NCBI RefSeq assembly: GCF_032931615.1
Contig: NZ_CP136759.1
Location: 2,046,001 to 2,110,000 of the forward strand
Direction: 5' to 3'
Length of the DNA: 64,000 bases
From: Palleronia sp. LCG004
GTDB lineage: Bacteria; Pseudomonadota; Alphaproteobacteria; Rhodobacterales; Rhodobacteraceae
In this document: one piece after another, positions 16,751-25,854 of the stretch
How positions within the stretch are numbered: position 1 is the stretch's first letter
Layout: each line of letters opens with the position of its first letter
The notes under the pieces: generated by a model
Told to the model about the DNA's origin: nothing
The model's input: the letters and a program-made list of their open reading frames with translations, nothing else
The model's database searches: none
Position numbers and translations under genes: made by a program

Positions 16751-17806
16751 TCAACTTCCTTCAGTTTCCCCGAGCCGCACACTAGCCCAGCGTGCGGCAT
16801 CGGCAACGCCTTCGTCGGGGTCCTGTGTCAGTCCGGCCACAGCGCGCGAAAGCTCGGGACGGGCGGAATTGCCGATCGCGTAGCAGACGTTGCGCACCAG
16901 CCTGTCGCGGCCGATCCGCTTGATGGGCGAGCCTGCGAACATCGCGCGAAACCCCGCATCGTCGAGCGCCGCAAGCGTCGCGAGTTCCGGCGCGCGCCGT
17001 CCCGGCTGCGGCGACAGGCGCATGTCGCGCGCGGCGGTGGCGAACTTGTTCCACGGGCAGATCGCGAGGCAGTCGTCGCAGCCATAGATCCGGTTGCCCA
17101 TGCCGGGACGCAGCGCCGGATCGACGGGGCCGCGATGCTCGATCGTGAGATACGAGACGCAGCGCGTCGCATCGAGACGGAAGGGCGCGGGAAACGCGTC
17201 CGTGGGACAGATGTCGAGGCAGCGCGTGCAGTTGCCGCATCTTTCCGTTGCGGGCGTGTCGGGCGGCAGGTCGAGTGTCGTGAAGATCGCACCGAGAAAG
17301 ACCCAATTGCCGAGATTGCGCCCGAGAAGGTTGGTGTGCTTGCCCTGCCAGCCGAGCCCGGCAGCGGCGGCGAGCGGCTTTTCCATCACGGGTGCGGTAT
17401 CGACGAAGACCTTGATCTCGGCCTCGGGGCCGGCCTGTTCGATGAGCCAGCGGCCGACCTTCTTCAGGCGCTTCTTGACGACGTCGTGATAGTCCCGCCC
17501 CTGGGCATAGACGCTGACGGCCCCCCGGTCCGACAGCCCCACATCCTCGAGCGGATCGTGCCCGGGGGTGTAGCTTTCGGCCAGCATCACGACCGAGCGC
17601 GCCTCGGGCCAGAGCGCGGAGGGGTCGCCGCGCCAGCCCGTCCGTTCGGCCATCCATCCCATCTGGCCGTGATGGCCCGCATCCAGAAACGCATGCAGAC
17701 GGCCGGCCGCCTCGGGGATCGCGTCGGGGCGACAGATCCCCATCTTGGTGAATCCCGCCTCGAACGCGAAGGCTCCGAGCCGCTCCTTGAGGTCGCGCCC
17801 GGTCAT
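16751..17806 (-). CDS. queG: Epoxyqueuosine reductase
   Basis: A 351-residue cobalamin-dependent iron-sulfur enzyme doing the last step of queuosine formation on tRNA wobble bases. The catalytic Asp136 lies in [10 protein letters not shown], followed by two [4Fe-4S] sites: Cys190/193/196/200 ([11 protein letters not shown]) plus Cys243/246/250 (CDDCLAIC) and Cys216. The C-terminal HEAT-like region (about 285-350) is present. Start is ATG at 17806, length is normal for QueG. It lies between a GST gene upstream (8 bp away) and the App1-like gene downstream in one minus-strand run. Confidence 0.95.
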   Translation of the reverse strand: MTGRDLKERLGAFAFEAGFTKMGICRPDAIPEAAGRLHAFLDAGHHGQMGWMAERTGWRGDPSALWPEARSVVMLAESYTPGHDPLEDVGLSDRGAVSVYAQGRDYHDVVKKRLKKVGRWLIEQAGPEAEIKVFVDTAPVMEKPLAAAAGLGWQGKHTNLLGRNLGNWVFLGAIFTTLDLPPDTPATERCGNCTRCLDICPTDAFPAPFRLDATRCVSYLTIEHRGPVDPALRPGMGNRIYGCDDCLAICPWNKFATAARDMRLSPQPGRRAPELATLAALDDAGFRAMFAGSPIKRIGRDRLVRNVCYAIGNSARPELSRAVAGLTQDPDEGVADAARWASVRLGETEGS

Positions 17807-17813
17807 CGCGGGC

Positions 17814-18479
17814 TCAGAAGTCGAGATCGGCGTAATGGGAGGGTGGCGGGAATCCCGGGACCTGATCGGCGAGGATGTTGCGGAAGGCGGGGCGCGACTT
17901 GATCTTGGCGTACCAGTCCTTGACCGTCTCGGACCGGCGCCAATCGACGTCGGAGATGTAGTCGAGCGACGACAGATGCGCGGCGGCCGTGAAATCGGCG
18001 AGCGTCAGGTGATCGCCGGCGAGCCAGCGCCGCTGGTCGAGAAGCCACGCCATGTAGTCGAGATGGAACTTGATCGCCCGCGCACCGGATTTCACCGCGG
18101 TGCTGTCGGGATAGCCCTGCCCCATCATCTTCTTGTTGACCCGCTCGTAGAGCAGCTTCGACGTGACCTCGTGGAAGAACTTGTCGTCGAACCACCCGAT
18201 GAGGCGGCGCACCTCGTAGCGGCCCTCGGGCGTATCGGGCATCAGGGCGGTCTCGGGGTGCAGCTCCTCGAGATATTCGCAGATCGCCGCCGATTCCGAC
18301 AGGTGGTTCCCGTCGACGCGCAGGATCGGCACCTTTCCGGCAGGATTGCGGCGCAGGAAGTCGCCGTCCTTTTCCCAGTACCGCTCCTCGACGAGTTCGA
18401 CCTCGATCCGTTTCTCGGCGAGGACCAGCCGCACCTTGCGGCAGAATGGCGAGAGCGGGACGTGGAACAGACGGTACAT
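17814..18479 (-). CDS. Glutathione S-transferase family protein
   Basis: A 221-residue two-domain GST-like protein. The N-terminal thioredoxin-like domain starts [17 protein letters not shown] with the conserved SPFCRKVR and the [11 protein letters not shown] glutathione-binding stretch; the C-terminal helical domain contains [12 protein letters not shown]. It resembles beta-type or stringent-starvation-like GSTs, so glutathione conjugation or reductase activity is likely but the substrate is unknown. ATG at 18479; the gene is eight bases ahead of queG and likely shares its transcript. Confidence 0.85.
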   Translation of the reverse strand: MYRLFHVPLSPFCRKVRLVLAEKRIEVELVEERYWEKDGDFLRRNPAGKVPILRVDGNHLSESAAICEYLEELHPETALMPDTPEGRYEVRRLIGWFDDKFFHEVTSKLLYERVNKKMMGQGYPDSTAVKSGARAIKFHLDYMAWLLDQRRWLAGDHLTLADFTAAAHLSSLDYISDVDWRRSETVKDWYAKIKSRPAFRNILADQVPGFPPPSHYADLDF

Positions 18480-18556
18480 GCCGGGCCTCGGGGTCGTTTG
18501 GGATCCCCTCTCCATGCCGCGTAAGGGGGTGGCGTTCAAGTGCGGGACGGCGCGAT

Positions 18557-19273
18557 CTAGCTTTCGAAACAGGCCGCGCGGCCGTCGGCGGCGATCGTCG
18601 CCGCGCCGTCGCGGATGGATTGCGCGCGCCTTTCGACGAAATTCGAGGGCCGGGCCGCCGACCGTTCCTTGGGTGCCGGCAGGATCGCGGCCAGCCGCGC
18701 GGCCTGCGCGGCCGAGAGATCGGCGGCCGACACGCCGAACGCATGGCGCGCCGCCGCCTCGATGCCGAAGACCCCCTCGCCGAACTCGGCCACGTTGAGA
18801 TAGACCTCGAGGATGCGCCGCTTGCTCCAGAACGTCTCGACCAGCGGCGTGAGGGTCGCCTCGAGCGCCTTGCGCGGCCATGACCGCCCTTGCCAGAGAT
18901 AGACGTTCTTGACGACCTGCTGGCTGATCGTGGACGCGCCACGATTGCCGCCCGCGGCAATCGCAGAGCGAATCGCGTCGAGATCGAACCCCCAGTGATT
19001 GCAGAAATTGGCATCCTCGGCTGCCACGACCGCCCGAGCCATCACCGGTGCGATCTCGTCCATGGGCACCCAGCGACGTTCCACCCCGTCGAGGCGCCGC
19101 GCCTCGGTGAGGATGTAGGGCGTCGTCGGCGGGTTCACGACCGTGTAGAGCCCGACGACGGAGAGGAGCAGCGCCGCGACCGCCAGCGCCGCCCGCAGGG
19201 CTATCCGGCCCAGCGGCGGGCGCGTCGCGCGCTTCGGCGCGGGCGGCGTCTTCGAGGCGGATTTCCGGGCCAT
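18557..19273 (-). CDS. mtgA: Monofunctional biosynthetic peptidoglycan transglycosylase
   Basis: A 238-residue inner-membrane GT51 glycosyltransferase that polymerises lipid II into glycan strands. One N-terminal helix (about 24-46) precedes the catalytic domain with Glu86 in [26 protein letters not shown] near 112-123 and [11 protein letters not shown]. There is no transpeptidase domain. Start is ATG at 19273 (the longer frame to 19360 overlaps the HU terminator). It ends 77 bp before the GST start on the same strand. Confidence 0.93.
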   Translation of the reverse strand: MARKSASKTPPAPKRATRPPLGRIALRAALAVAALLLSVVGLYTVVNPPTTPYILTEARRLDGVERRWVPMDEIAPVMARAVVAAEDANFCNHWGFDLDAIRSAIAAGGNRGASTISQQVVKNVYLWQGRSWPRKALEATLTPLVETFWSKRRILEVYLNVAEFGEGVFGIEAAARHAFGVSAADLSAAQAARLAAILPAPKERSAARPSNFVERRAQSIRDGAATIAADGRAACFES

Positions 19274-19317
19274 GCCGGTCCTTTGCCGCCCAAGCCCGCC
19301 CCAGGTCAAGCACCCGC

Positions 19318-19350
19318 AAGAGAAAAGGGCGCGCCACATGGCCCGCCCTT
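19318..19350 (-). terminator. Rho-independent terminator of the HU gene
   Basis: On the minus strand an 11-bp stem with one mismatch (19340-19350 with 19325-19335, loop ATGT) runs straight into TTTTCTCTT. It lies about 50 bp after the HU stop codon, so HU is a single-gene transcript. Confidence 0.85.
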
Positions 19351-19402
19351 CCTGCAACATCTTGTTTTCACGGCACGAAAGACATTCGCGCCACGATCCC
19401 GA

Positions 19403-19693
19403 TCAGTTGTTGACGCTGTCCTTCAGGGCCTTGGCGATCGTCATCTTGACGACCTTGTCGGCATCCTTCTTGATCTGCTCGCCGGTGGCGGGATTGCGGA
19501 CCATGCGCTCGGGACGCTCGCGGCAATAGATCTTGCCGACGCCCGGAAGGGTCACGGCACCACCACCCGAAACTTCCTCGGTGATGACCTCGGTGATCGC
19601 ATCGAGTGCTTCGCCGGCGGATTTCTTGTCGCTGTCCATCTTCTCGGCCAGCGCTGCGACGAGCTGCGTCTTGGTCATCGGTTTGGTCGCCAT
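19403..19693 (-). CDS. hup: HU-family DNA-binding protein
   Basis: A 96-residue nucleoid protein. The body has TKTQLVAALAEKM at the N-terminus, the GKIYCRERPER beta-arm base and the RNPATGE tip motif (RNPxTGE) that intercalates into DNA, followed by the C-terminal helix. It bends DNA and shapes the chromosome as a dimer. Start is ATG at 19693 with GGAGAG upstream (the longer frame to 19768 is rejected). A candidate promoter and a clear terminator flank it. Confidence 0.93.
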   Translation of the reverse strand: MATKPMTKTQLVAALAEKMDSDKKSAGEALDAITEVITEEVSGGGAVTLPGVGKIYCRERPERMVRNPATGEQIKKDADKVVKMTIAKALKDSVNN

Positions 19694-19755
19694 TTTGTCT
19701 CTCCTCGACAGGTTATCGGCAGCATGACGCGAAATATGCCGCCATGTATCGGCGC

Positions 19756-19784
19756 AACACAACGCCAAGGGCGGGGCTCGTCAA
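19756..19784 (-). promoter_or_regulatory. Candidate promoter of the HU gene
   Basis: On the minus strand TTGACG (19784-19779) and TGTGTT (19761-19756) are 17 bp apart, about 60 bp before the HU start codon. The -35 matches 5 of 6 consensus bases, the -10 is weak. The rest of 19694-19904 shows no gene. Confidence 0.4.
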
Positions 19785-19904
19785 GGAAAACAAGGGGTGC
19801 AGCCGCGAAAAAGCGCCGATTGCGCCGGATCGGCCCGCCCGACACCCCCCGGAACGGCTGCCTTGCCCCGGGGGTGGCCCGGCCGGACCGGCGCGGCACG
19901 GGCG

Positions 19905-21386
19905 TCAGAGGAACGCCGTCTCCTCGAAGGAGCGGAGCTTGCGCGAATGGATCCTCTCGAGCGGCATCTCGCGGATCACCTCCATCGCGCGCACCCCGAT
20001 GAGCAGGTGCCGTGCGACCTGGGTCTTGTAGAAGTCGGACGCCATGCCCGGCAGCTTGAGCTCGCCGTGGAGGGGCTTGTCGCTGACGCAGAGAAGCGTG
20101 CCGTAGGGGACGCGGAAGCGGAACCCGTTGGCCGCGATCGTGGCCGATTCCATGTCGAGCGCCACCGCGCGCGACTGCGAGAGCCGCTGGACGGGGCCGG
20201 AATGCTCGCGCAGTTCCCAGTTGCGGTTGTCGATCGTGGCGACGGTGCCCGTGCGCATGATCCGCTTGAGCTCGTACCCTTCGAGCTCGGTCACCTCCTC
20301 GACCGCCTGGGCCAGCGCGATCTGCACCTCGGCCAGCGGCGGGATCGGCACCCAGACCGGCAGATCGTCGTCGAGCACGTGATCCTCGCGCAGATAGGCA
20401 TGGGCGAGCACGAAATCGCCCAGCCGCTGCGAATTCCTGAGGCCGGCGCAATGGCCCACCATCAGCCAGGCATGCGGGCGCAGGACCGCGATGTGGTCCG
20501 TCGCCGTCTTGGCGTTCGACGGGCCGATGCCGATATTGACCATCGTGATTCCCTGACCGTTCTCGCGGATCAGGTGATAGGTCGGCATCTGCGGCATCTT
20601 GGTCGGCAGCGTCATCGGCGCTTCGGGATCGGTGATGACCTGGTTTCCGGGCCCCACGAAGGCGGTGTAGCCGCTGTCCGGGTCGGCCAGCGCCGCGCGG
20701 GCGTAGACCTCGAATTCCTCGATGTAGAACTGGTAGTTGGTAAAGAGCACGTGGTTCTGGAAATGGCCCGGATCGGTCGCGGTGTAATGCGACAGGCGCG
20801 CGAGCGAATAGTCGATCCGCTGCGCGGTGAAGGGTGCCAGCGGCCGCGAGCCGTCCGCGTGCCTGAAATTCTGGCCGTTGACGATGTCGTCATGCGTGGT
20901 CGAGAGATCCGGCACGTCGAAGACGTCGCGCAGCGTGAAATCCATCACCCCGTCCTGCGGCACGCTCAGCGTCGGGTCGCTCGCCACGGCGAAATGCACG
21001 GGCATCGGCGTCTGCGACGCGCCGATCACCACCGGGACGTTCTGGTTCTCGAGCAGGAAGCGAAGCTGCTGGCGCAGGTAATTGCCGAAGAGGTCCGGCT
21101 GCGTGATGGTGGTGGAATAGACCCCCGGCTCGGCCACGTGACCGAAGCTCAGCCGGCTATCGCTGTTGGCGTAGCTCGTCGAGGTCATCCGGATTTCCGG
21201 GTAGAAGGCGCGATATCGCGACCCGGGCATCCCGTTCCTGACGGCATGGGCGAATTTCTCGCACAGGAAGCTCGCCGACTGGAGATAGATCTCCTGCAGC
21301 CGCGCGACCGCCTCGGCCGGATCCGTGAAGGCCTGCGGCTGCGGCGCGTCCGGGGATTCGATCGGCAGGCTCTCGGATTGGGTCAT
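19905..21386 (-). CDS. amn: AMP nucleosidase
   Basis: A 493-residue enzyme that splits AMP into adenine and ribose 5-phosphate, controlling adenylate levels. Length and layout fit Amn: an N-terminal regulatory domain (about 1-180, with the TSTSYANSDSRLSFGH stretch) and a C-terminal purine phosphorylase-like domain with the INIGIGPSNAKTATDH phosphate-binding region, ALDMESATIAANG and VSDKPLHGELK. Start is ATG at 21386; the frame continuing to 21440 has no clear ribosome site. It is divergent from the topoisomerase gene with about 100 bp between. Confidence 0.95.
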   Translation of the reverse strand: MTQSESLPIESPDAPQPQAFTDPAEAVARLQEIYLQSASFLCEKFAHAVRNGMPGSRYRAFYPEIRMTSTSYANSDSRLSFGHVAEPGVYSTTITQPDLFGNYLRQQLRFLLENQNVPVVIGASQTPMPVHFAVASDPTLSVPQDGVMDFTLRDVFDVPDLSTTHDDIVNGQNFRHADGSRPLAPFTAQRIDYSLARLSHYTATDPGHFQNHVLFTNYQFYIEEFEVYARAALADPDSGYTAFVGPGNQVITDPEAPMTLPTKMPQMPTYHLIRENGQGITMVNIGIGPSNAKTATDHIAVLRPHAWLMVGHCAGLRNSQRLGDFVLAHAYLREDHVLDDDLPVWVPIPPLAEVQIALAQAVEEVTELEGYELKRIMRTGTVATIDNRNWELREHSGPVQRLSQSRAVALDMESATIAANGFRFRVPYGTLLCVSDKPLHGELKLPGMASDFYKTQVARHLLIGVRAMEVIREMPLERIHSRKLRSFEETAFL

Positions 21387-21487
21387 GGGCGCACTCCTCG
21401 GCTTGGGTCCGGGCTTACCGAAAAGCCCCTGCGCCGACAAGCCGCAGCCCCGGAACCGCGCCCCCGAACCGGCGTTCCGGCCAGACC

Positions 21488-22471
21488 ATGCAGGATATAC
21501 CCGATCTCGTCTATTTTCCCGACACGCGCCCCGGCATCACCCGGAAGAAGGCAGGGCGCGGCTGGTCCTATCGCGCGCCCGACGGGACCCGGATCGAGCA
21601 GAAGCGCGAACGCCAGCGCCTCGATGCGCTGGCGGTGCCGCCGGCCTATCGCGACGTGTGGATCTGCCCGCGATCGGACGGGCATCTCCAGGCCACCGGC
21701 CGCGACGACCGCAAGCGCAAGCAGTACCGGTATCACGAGGCCTGGACCGCGTTCCGGTCGCAGAAGAAATACGGCGACCTGCCCGCCTTCGGCGACTGCC
21801 TGCCGCAGATCCGCCGCCGCATCGCGCGCGATCTGGCCGGCGACGTGGGCGACAGGGCCGTCGCGACGGCCGCCGTGCTCGCCATGATCGACCGGCTGTC
21901 GATGCGGGTGGGCAACCGCGACTATGCCGAGGAGAACGGCACCTTCGGGGCCACCACCCTGCGTCCGCGACATGTCGCGCTGACGCCCGAGGCGCTCAAG
22001 CTCGATTACAAGGGCAAGGGCGGGATCAGAATCCGCCGCACGCTGCGCGACAGGCGGCTTGCCAAGGTGCTGCACCAGCTCGACGACCTGCCGGGCGCAA
22101 CCCTCGTCACGTGGCTCGACGAAGACGGCGACGCGCACGAGGTCACGTCGGGGGAGGTCAACGAGCTTCTCCACGACATCACGGGCGTCGCGGGCTTCAC
22201 CGCCAAGACGTTCCGCACCTGGAACGGCACGGTTGCGGCGATGGAGGTCGCGTTGTCCGAGGAAAAGCTCAGCATCAAGGCGATGGCCGAGGCCGCGTCC
22301 GAACGGCTGGGCAACACCCCCGCCATCGCGCGCAACAGCTATATCCACCCGCAGGTCATCGCGCTGAGCGAGGTGGCCCTCGACGATCGCGCGGCCTTCG
22401 CGAAGACGGTGGAGGAGCGGCGCGGGCTCAGGCGATCCGAACGGGCCCTCCTCAAACTGCTTGCGGGATGA
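21488..22471 (+). CDS. DNA topoisomerase IB (poxvirus type)
   Basis: A 327-residue type IB topoisomerase that relaxes supercoils through a 3'-phosphotyrosyl intermediate. Active-site residues visible are Arg140 (SMRVGN), the KGKGG lysine near 175-177, Arg243 (TFRTWNGT) and Tyr285 (ARNSYIHP). The N-terminal domain has PAYRDVWICP and GRDDRKRKQYRYH DNA-contact stretches. Bacterial members are patchily distributed and are often thought to be acquired. Start is ATG at 21488. It is followed on the same strand by the DUF1810 gene after 39 bp. Confidence 0.9.
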   Translation: MQDIPDLVYFPDTRPGITRKKAGRGWSYRAPDGTRIEQKRERQRLDALAVPPAYRDVWICPRSDGHLQATGRDDRKRKQYRYHEAWTAFRSQKKYGDLPAFGDCLPQIRRRIARDLAGDVGDRAVATAAVLAMIDRLSMRVGNRDYAEENGTFGATTLRPRHVALTPEALKLDYKGKGGIRIRRTLRDRRLAKVLHQLDDLPGATLVTWLDEDGDAHEVTSGEVNELLHDITGVAGFTAKTFRTWNGTVAAMEVALSEEKLSIKAMAEAASERLGNTPAIARNSYIHPQVIALSEVALDDRAAFAKTVEERRGLRRSERALLKLLAG

Positions 22472-22510
22472 GCCTTGCCTTGTCGCCCCGCTCGCGCCAA
22501 GTCTTGCCCC

Positions 22511-22921
22511 ATGGAAAGCCTCGACCGTTTCGTCGCCGCGCAGGACGGCGTCTATCCCAAGGCCCGACGCGAAGTGATCGCGGGGCACAAGGCGTCGCAC
22601 TGGATCTGGTTCATCTATCCGCAATTGCGTGGGCTCGGCCGGTCCGAGATGTCGCATCGCTACGGCATCGCCGATCTCTCCGAGGCGGAGGCCTATCTCG
22701 CCCATCCGGTGCTGGGGCCGCGTATCGTCGAGATGTTCGAGATCCTGATCGAGCATCACAGGAGCATGGACCCCGCCGACATCTTCGGGGATCTGGACGC
22801 GCAGAAGGTCCGCAGTTCGGCCACGCTCTTTGCGCGGGCCGAAGGCGCGCCGGAGATCTTCGAGCGGGTGCTCGACATCTTCTACGACGGACCCTGCCCC
22901 GCAACGACGAGACGCCTTTGA
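22511..22921 (+). CDS. DUF1810-family protein
   Basis: A 136-residue protein that matches the DUF1810 (YqeY-independent, 'calpastatin-like') family: it begins LDRFVAAQDGVYPKARREV, has HWIWFIYPQL and YGIADLSEAEAYL in the centre and ends with DAQKVRSSATLFA. The biochemical role is unknown. Start is ATG at 22511, one of two possible (22475 also open). The stop overlaps the TTG start of the next gene as TTGA, so the two are co-translated. Confidence 0.8.
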   Translation: MESLDRFVAAQDGVYPKARREVIAGHKASHWIWFIYPQLRGLGRSEMSHRYGIADLSEAEAYLAHPVLGPRIVEMFEILIEHHRSMDPADIFGDLDAQKVRSSATLFARAEGAPEIFERVLDIFYDGPCPATTRRL

Positions 22922-23778
22922 ACCTTCTTTCCTTCGGTCACGGCTATTCGGCCCGCGCGCTCGCGACGCAGCTCCTGCCCCGGGGCTGGCGCATCACGGG
23001 GACCACGCGCTCGGACGAGAAGGCGCGCGCGATCGCCGATCGCGGGGTCTCGCCCCTGATCTTTCCGGGCGACGACATCGCAGGGGCGCTCGGGCGGGCC
23101 ACGCATCTGCTGATCTCGGCCGGGCCCGGCGAGGACGGCGATCCGGTGCTGAATGCCTGCGCCGACGAAATCGCGCGTGTGGCGCCGCATCTTTTCTGGG
23201 TCGGATACCTTTCGACCACGGGCGTCTATGGCGACCGGGAGGGCGACTGGGTCGACGAGGAGAGCGCCCTCGCCCCGTCGACCGAGCGGGGCGCTGCCCG
23301 CGTGCGGGCCGAGACCGCCTGGACGAATTTCGCATACGAGACGTCCCTGCCCCTGCATATCTTTCGCCTCGCCGGGATCTACGGCCCCGGTCGCGGGCCG
23401 TTCGAGAAGCTGCGACAGGGCAAGGCGCGCCGAATCGTGAAGCCCGGACAGGTCTTCAGCCGCATCCATGTGGACGACATCGCGCAGATCCTCGCAGCCT
23501 CGATCGCCCGGCCCGATCCGGGCGCGATCTACAACCTCTGCGACGACGATCCCGTACCGCCGCAGGACGTGATCGCCCATGCCGCCGATCTGGCCGGTCT
23601 CCCGCGGCCGCCCGAAGTCGCGTTCGAGGATGCCGACCTCTCGCCCATGGCGCGCAGTTTCTATGCCGAATCGAAGAAGGTGCGGAACGACCGGATCAAG
23701 CGCGATCTGGGTGTGCGCCTCCTCCATCCCGATTATCGCAGCGGCCTCTCGGCCATCCTCTCGGAAGAAGAGGGCTGA
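22918..23778 (+). CDS. NAD(P)-dependent SDR/epimerase-like protein (YeeZ type)
   Basis: A 286-residue extended SDR-like protein. It starts with the short SFGHGYSARAL dinucleotide motif, has GYLSTTGVYGD as the active-site region and RLAGIYGPGR as the typical family signature, with VHVDDIAQ and YNLCDD further on; classical YxxxK is not obvious. YeeZ relatives have no firm substrate. The TTG start at 22918 overlaps the DUF1810 stop; no ATG start gives the SFGHG motif. It may help potassium transport genes downstream only by proximity. Confidence 0.75.
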   Translation: MNLLSFGHGYSARALATQLLPRGWRITGTTRSDEKARAIADRGVSPLIFPGDDIAGALGRATHLLISAGPGEDGDPVLNACADEIARVAPHLFWVGYLSTTGVYGDREGDWVDEESALAPSTERGAARVRAETAWTNFAYETSLPLHIFRLAGIYGPGRGPFEKLRQGKARRIVKPGQVFSRIHVDDIAQILAASIARPDPGAIYNLCDDDPVPPQDVIAHAADLAGLPRPPEVAFEDADLSPMARSFYAESKKVRNDRIKRDLGVRLLHPDYRSGLSAILSEEEG

Positions 23779-23803
23779 GGCCCACCCCCCAGGACACATG
23801 CCC

Positions 23804-24463
23804 ATGTCAAAGAAGCACGGAAGTTTCGTCGTCGTCGGTCTCGGCAATTTCGGCAGCACCGTCGCGACCGAACTTGCCCGGTTCGAGAATTACGTGATCG
23901 GAATCGACCGCGACGATGCCCGCGTCGGACCGATCGCCGAGCATCTGAACCAAGCGCTGATCCTCGATGCGCGCGACGACGACGCGCTGCGCGACGCGGG
24001 CGTGTCGGAATGCTCCACCGGGCTCGTCGCGATGGGCACGGACCTCGAATCGAGCGTGCTGGCGACGATGAACCTCAAGCTTGTGGGGGTCGAGACGATC
24101 TGGGCCAAGGCCACGTCGAAGACCCATCACCGGATCCTGTCGCGGCTGGGCGTCGACCGCGTCATCCACCCCGAGGTCGAGGTCGGCCGACAGGTGGCGC
24201 AGATGCTGCACAACCCGCTGGTGCGGGACTTCGTGACCGTCGGCAACGGCTATCACGTGGTCAACCTGACCATCCCGAAGGAGTTGAACGAACGCTCGCT
24301 CGACGATCTCAACTTCGGCAAGTTCGACCTGCGCTGCGTGGGCGTCATGCGCGGCACCGAGTTCCTGGGCCAGCAGGGCGACGAAATCGTGCTGCACAGC
24401 GACGACCGGCTTCTCCTTCTCGGACGGCGGCCGGATCTAAGAAACTTCACGTCCAGCCTATGA
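23804..24463 (+). CDS. ktrA: Potassium uptake regulatory subunit KtrA
   Basis: A 219-residue cytosolic RCK protein with an N-terminal Rossmann (TrkA_N) domain (GLGNFG at 12-17, GIDRDDARV, LDARDDDAL) and a C-terminal TrkA_C domain from about 140. The length is that of KtrA, not the double-length TrkA. It gates the membrane subunit KtrB, binding ATP or NAD. ATG at 23804 has AGGA 9 bases upstream; an ATG at 23798 is too close to it. Its stop overlaps the ktrB start as ATGA. Confidence 0.9.
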   Translation: MSKKHGSFVVVGLGNFGSTVATELARFENYVIGIDRDDARVGPIAEHLNQALILDARDDDALRDAGVSECSTGLVAMGTDLESSVLATMNLKLVGVETIWAKATSKTHHRILSRLGVDRVIHPEVEVGRQVAQMLHNPLVRDFVTVGNGYHVVNLTIPKELNERSLDDLNFGKFDLRCVGVMRGTEFLGQQGDEIVLHSDDRLLLLGRRPDLRNFTSSL

Positions 24464-25791
24464 CGAACTGGGTCAAGTGGTTCAAGGCGCTGCCCCCTCC
24501 GGGGATGCTCGCCTGTTTCTACGCGGTGTTCATCGCGATCGGGGCGTGCGTGCTGCGCCTTCCGGTCATGCATAACGGCGATGTGGGCTTCGGCGAGGCC
24601 CTCTTCACCTCGGTCTCGGCCGTGACGGTGACGGGCCTCATCGTGGTCGATACCGGATCGGTCTTCACCATACCGGGACAGATCGTCATCGCGATCCTGA
24701 TCCAGATCGGCGGGCTCGGGCTGATGACCTTCGCGGTCCTGCTGCTCTCGGCGCTCGGGATCACGATCGGGATGCCGCAGCGGATGATCCTGCGCGAGGA
24801 CCTGAACCAGACCTCGATGTCGGATCTGAGCCGCCTCGTCCGGGTGATCCTGTTCGTCGCGCTCGCCGTGGAGGCGGCGGGGGCCGTGATCCTGACCTTC
24901 GTCTTCGTGCCAGACGAGGGCTGGGGCCTCGGCATCTGGCACGCGATCTTCCATTCCGTCTCGGCCTTCAACAATGCGGGCTTCTCGACCTTCCGGGATT
25001 CGCTGATGGGCTATGCCGGGAACCTTCTGGTGACGGTCACGATCTGCTCGATGTTCATCATCAGCGGGCTCGGATTCGTCGTCATCGCGGAGCTTCTGCA
25101 AAAGCGCGACTGGCGGCGGCTGTCGCTTCATTCGAAGCTGATGCTGGCCGGAACGGCCGTTCTCATCGTGATGGCATGGGTGCTGTTCGCGGCGCTCGAA
25201 TGGAACAATCCCGGCACGCTCGGCCGGCTGGGAAGTGCGGCCGACCGGATCGAGGCGAGCTTCTTCCAGGCGGTGACGCCCCGCACCGCGGGCTTCAACT
25301 CGATCGACACGACGGCGATGCGCGATTCGACCGCGCTGATGACGATCTCGCTCATGCTCATCGGCGGCGGATCGACCTCGACGGCGGGCGGAATCAAGGT
25401 CACGACCGCGATCGTCCTCGTGCTCGGCACGATCGCGTTCTTCCGCCGCTCGACCCAGCTTACCGCCTTCGGGCGGTCGATCGGGCTGCAGCAGGTTCTC
25501 AAGGTCATGGCGCTGACGACGATCAGCATCCTTCTCGTCTTTGTCAGCCTCTTCCTGCTGACGCTGTCGCATGACGTGGAATTCCTGACGCTCGGGTTCG
25601 AGGTCGCCTCGGCCTTCGGGACCGTGGGCCTGTCGATGGGGGCCACCGGGGAGCTCGACACGTTCGGGCGGGTGGTGATCATGATGGTGATGTTCGCGGG
25701 CCGGGTCGGTCCGCTCGCGCTCGGGTTCTTCCTCGCCACCCGTGTGACGCCGCGCGTGCGATACCCCGCCGGGGAGGTCTATCTGGGCTAG
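24460..25791 (+). CDS. ktrB: Potassium transporter membrane subunit KtrB
   Basis: A 443-residue Trk/Ktr/HKT-type membrane protein with about eight helices and four pore loops. The selectivity-filter glycines are in VTVTGLIVVD, VSAFNNAGFST, TPRTAGFNSID and ASAFGTVGLSM, and GGGSTSTAGGIK is the gating loop. It takes up potassium (often with sodium) under control of KtrA, to which it is coupled by ATGA overlap. Length matches KtrB rather than TrkH (about 480). The sodium channel gene follows 63 bp later. Confidence 0.92.
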   Translation: MTNWVKWFKALPPPGMLACFYAVFIAIGACVLRLPVMHNGDVGFGEALFTSVSAVTVTGLIVVDTGSVFTIPGQIVIAILIQIGGLGLMTFAVLLLSALGITIGMPQRMILREDLNQTSMSDLSRLVRVILFVALAVEAAGAVILTFVFVPDEGWGLGIWHAIFHSVSAFNNAGFSTFRDSLMGYAGNLLVTVTICSMFIISGLGFVVIAELLQKRDWRRLSLHSKLMLAGTAVLIVMAWVLFAALEWNNPGTLGRLGSAADRIEASFFQAVTPRTAGFNSIDTTAMRDSTALMTISLMLIGGGSTSTAGGIKVTTAIVLVLGTIAFFRRSTQLTAFGRSIGLQQVLKVMALTTISILLVFVSLFLLTLSHDVEFLTLGFEVASAFGTVGLSMGATGELDTFGRVVIMMVMFAGRVGPLALGFFLATRVTPRVRYPAGEVYLG

Positions 25792-25854
25792 CGCACGCTT
25801 GCTTGCGCCCCCTGTCCGGCCCATATGAGCCGCGATCGACCCAAAGGGACAGAC

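Noticed and set aside
19797..21887. 696-residue plus-strand frame
   Set aside because: Antisense to AMP nucleosidase; no domain seen.
25825..25854. Upstream ATG for the sodium channel
   Set aside because: The ATG at 25855 has the better ribosome site and gives the normal N-terminus.
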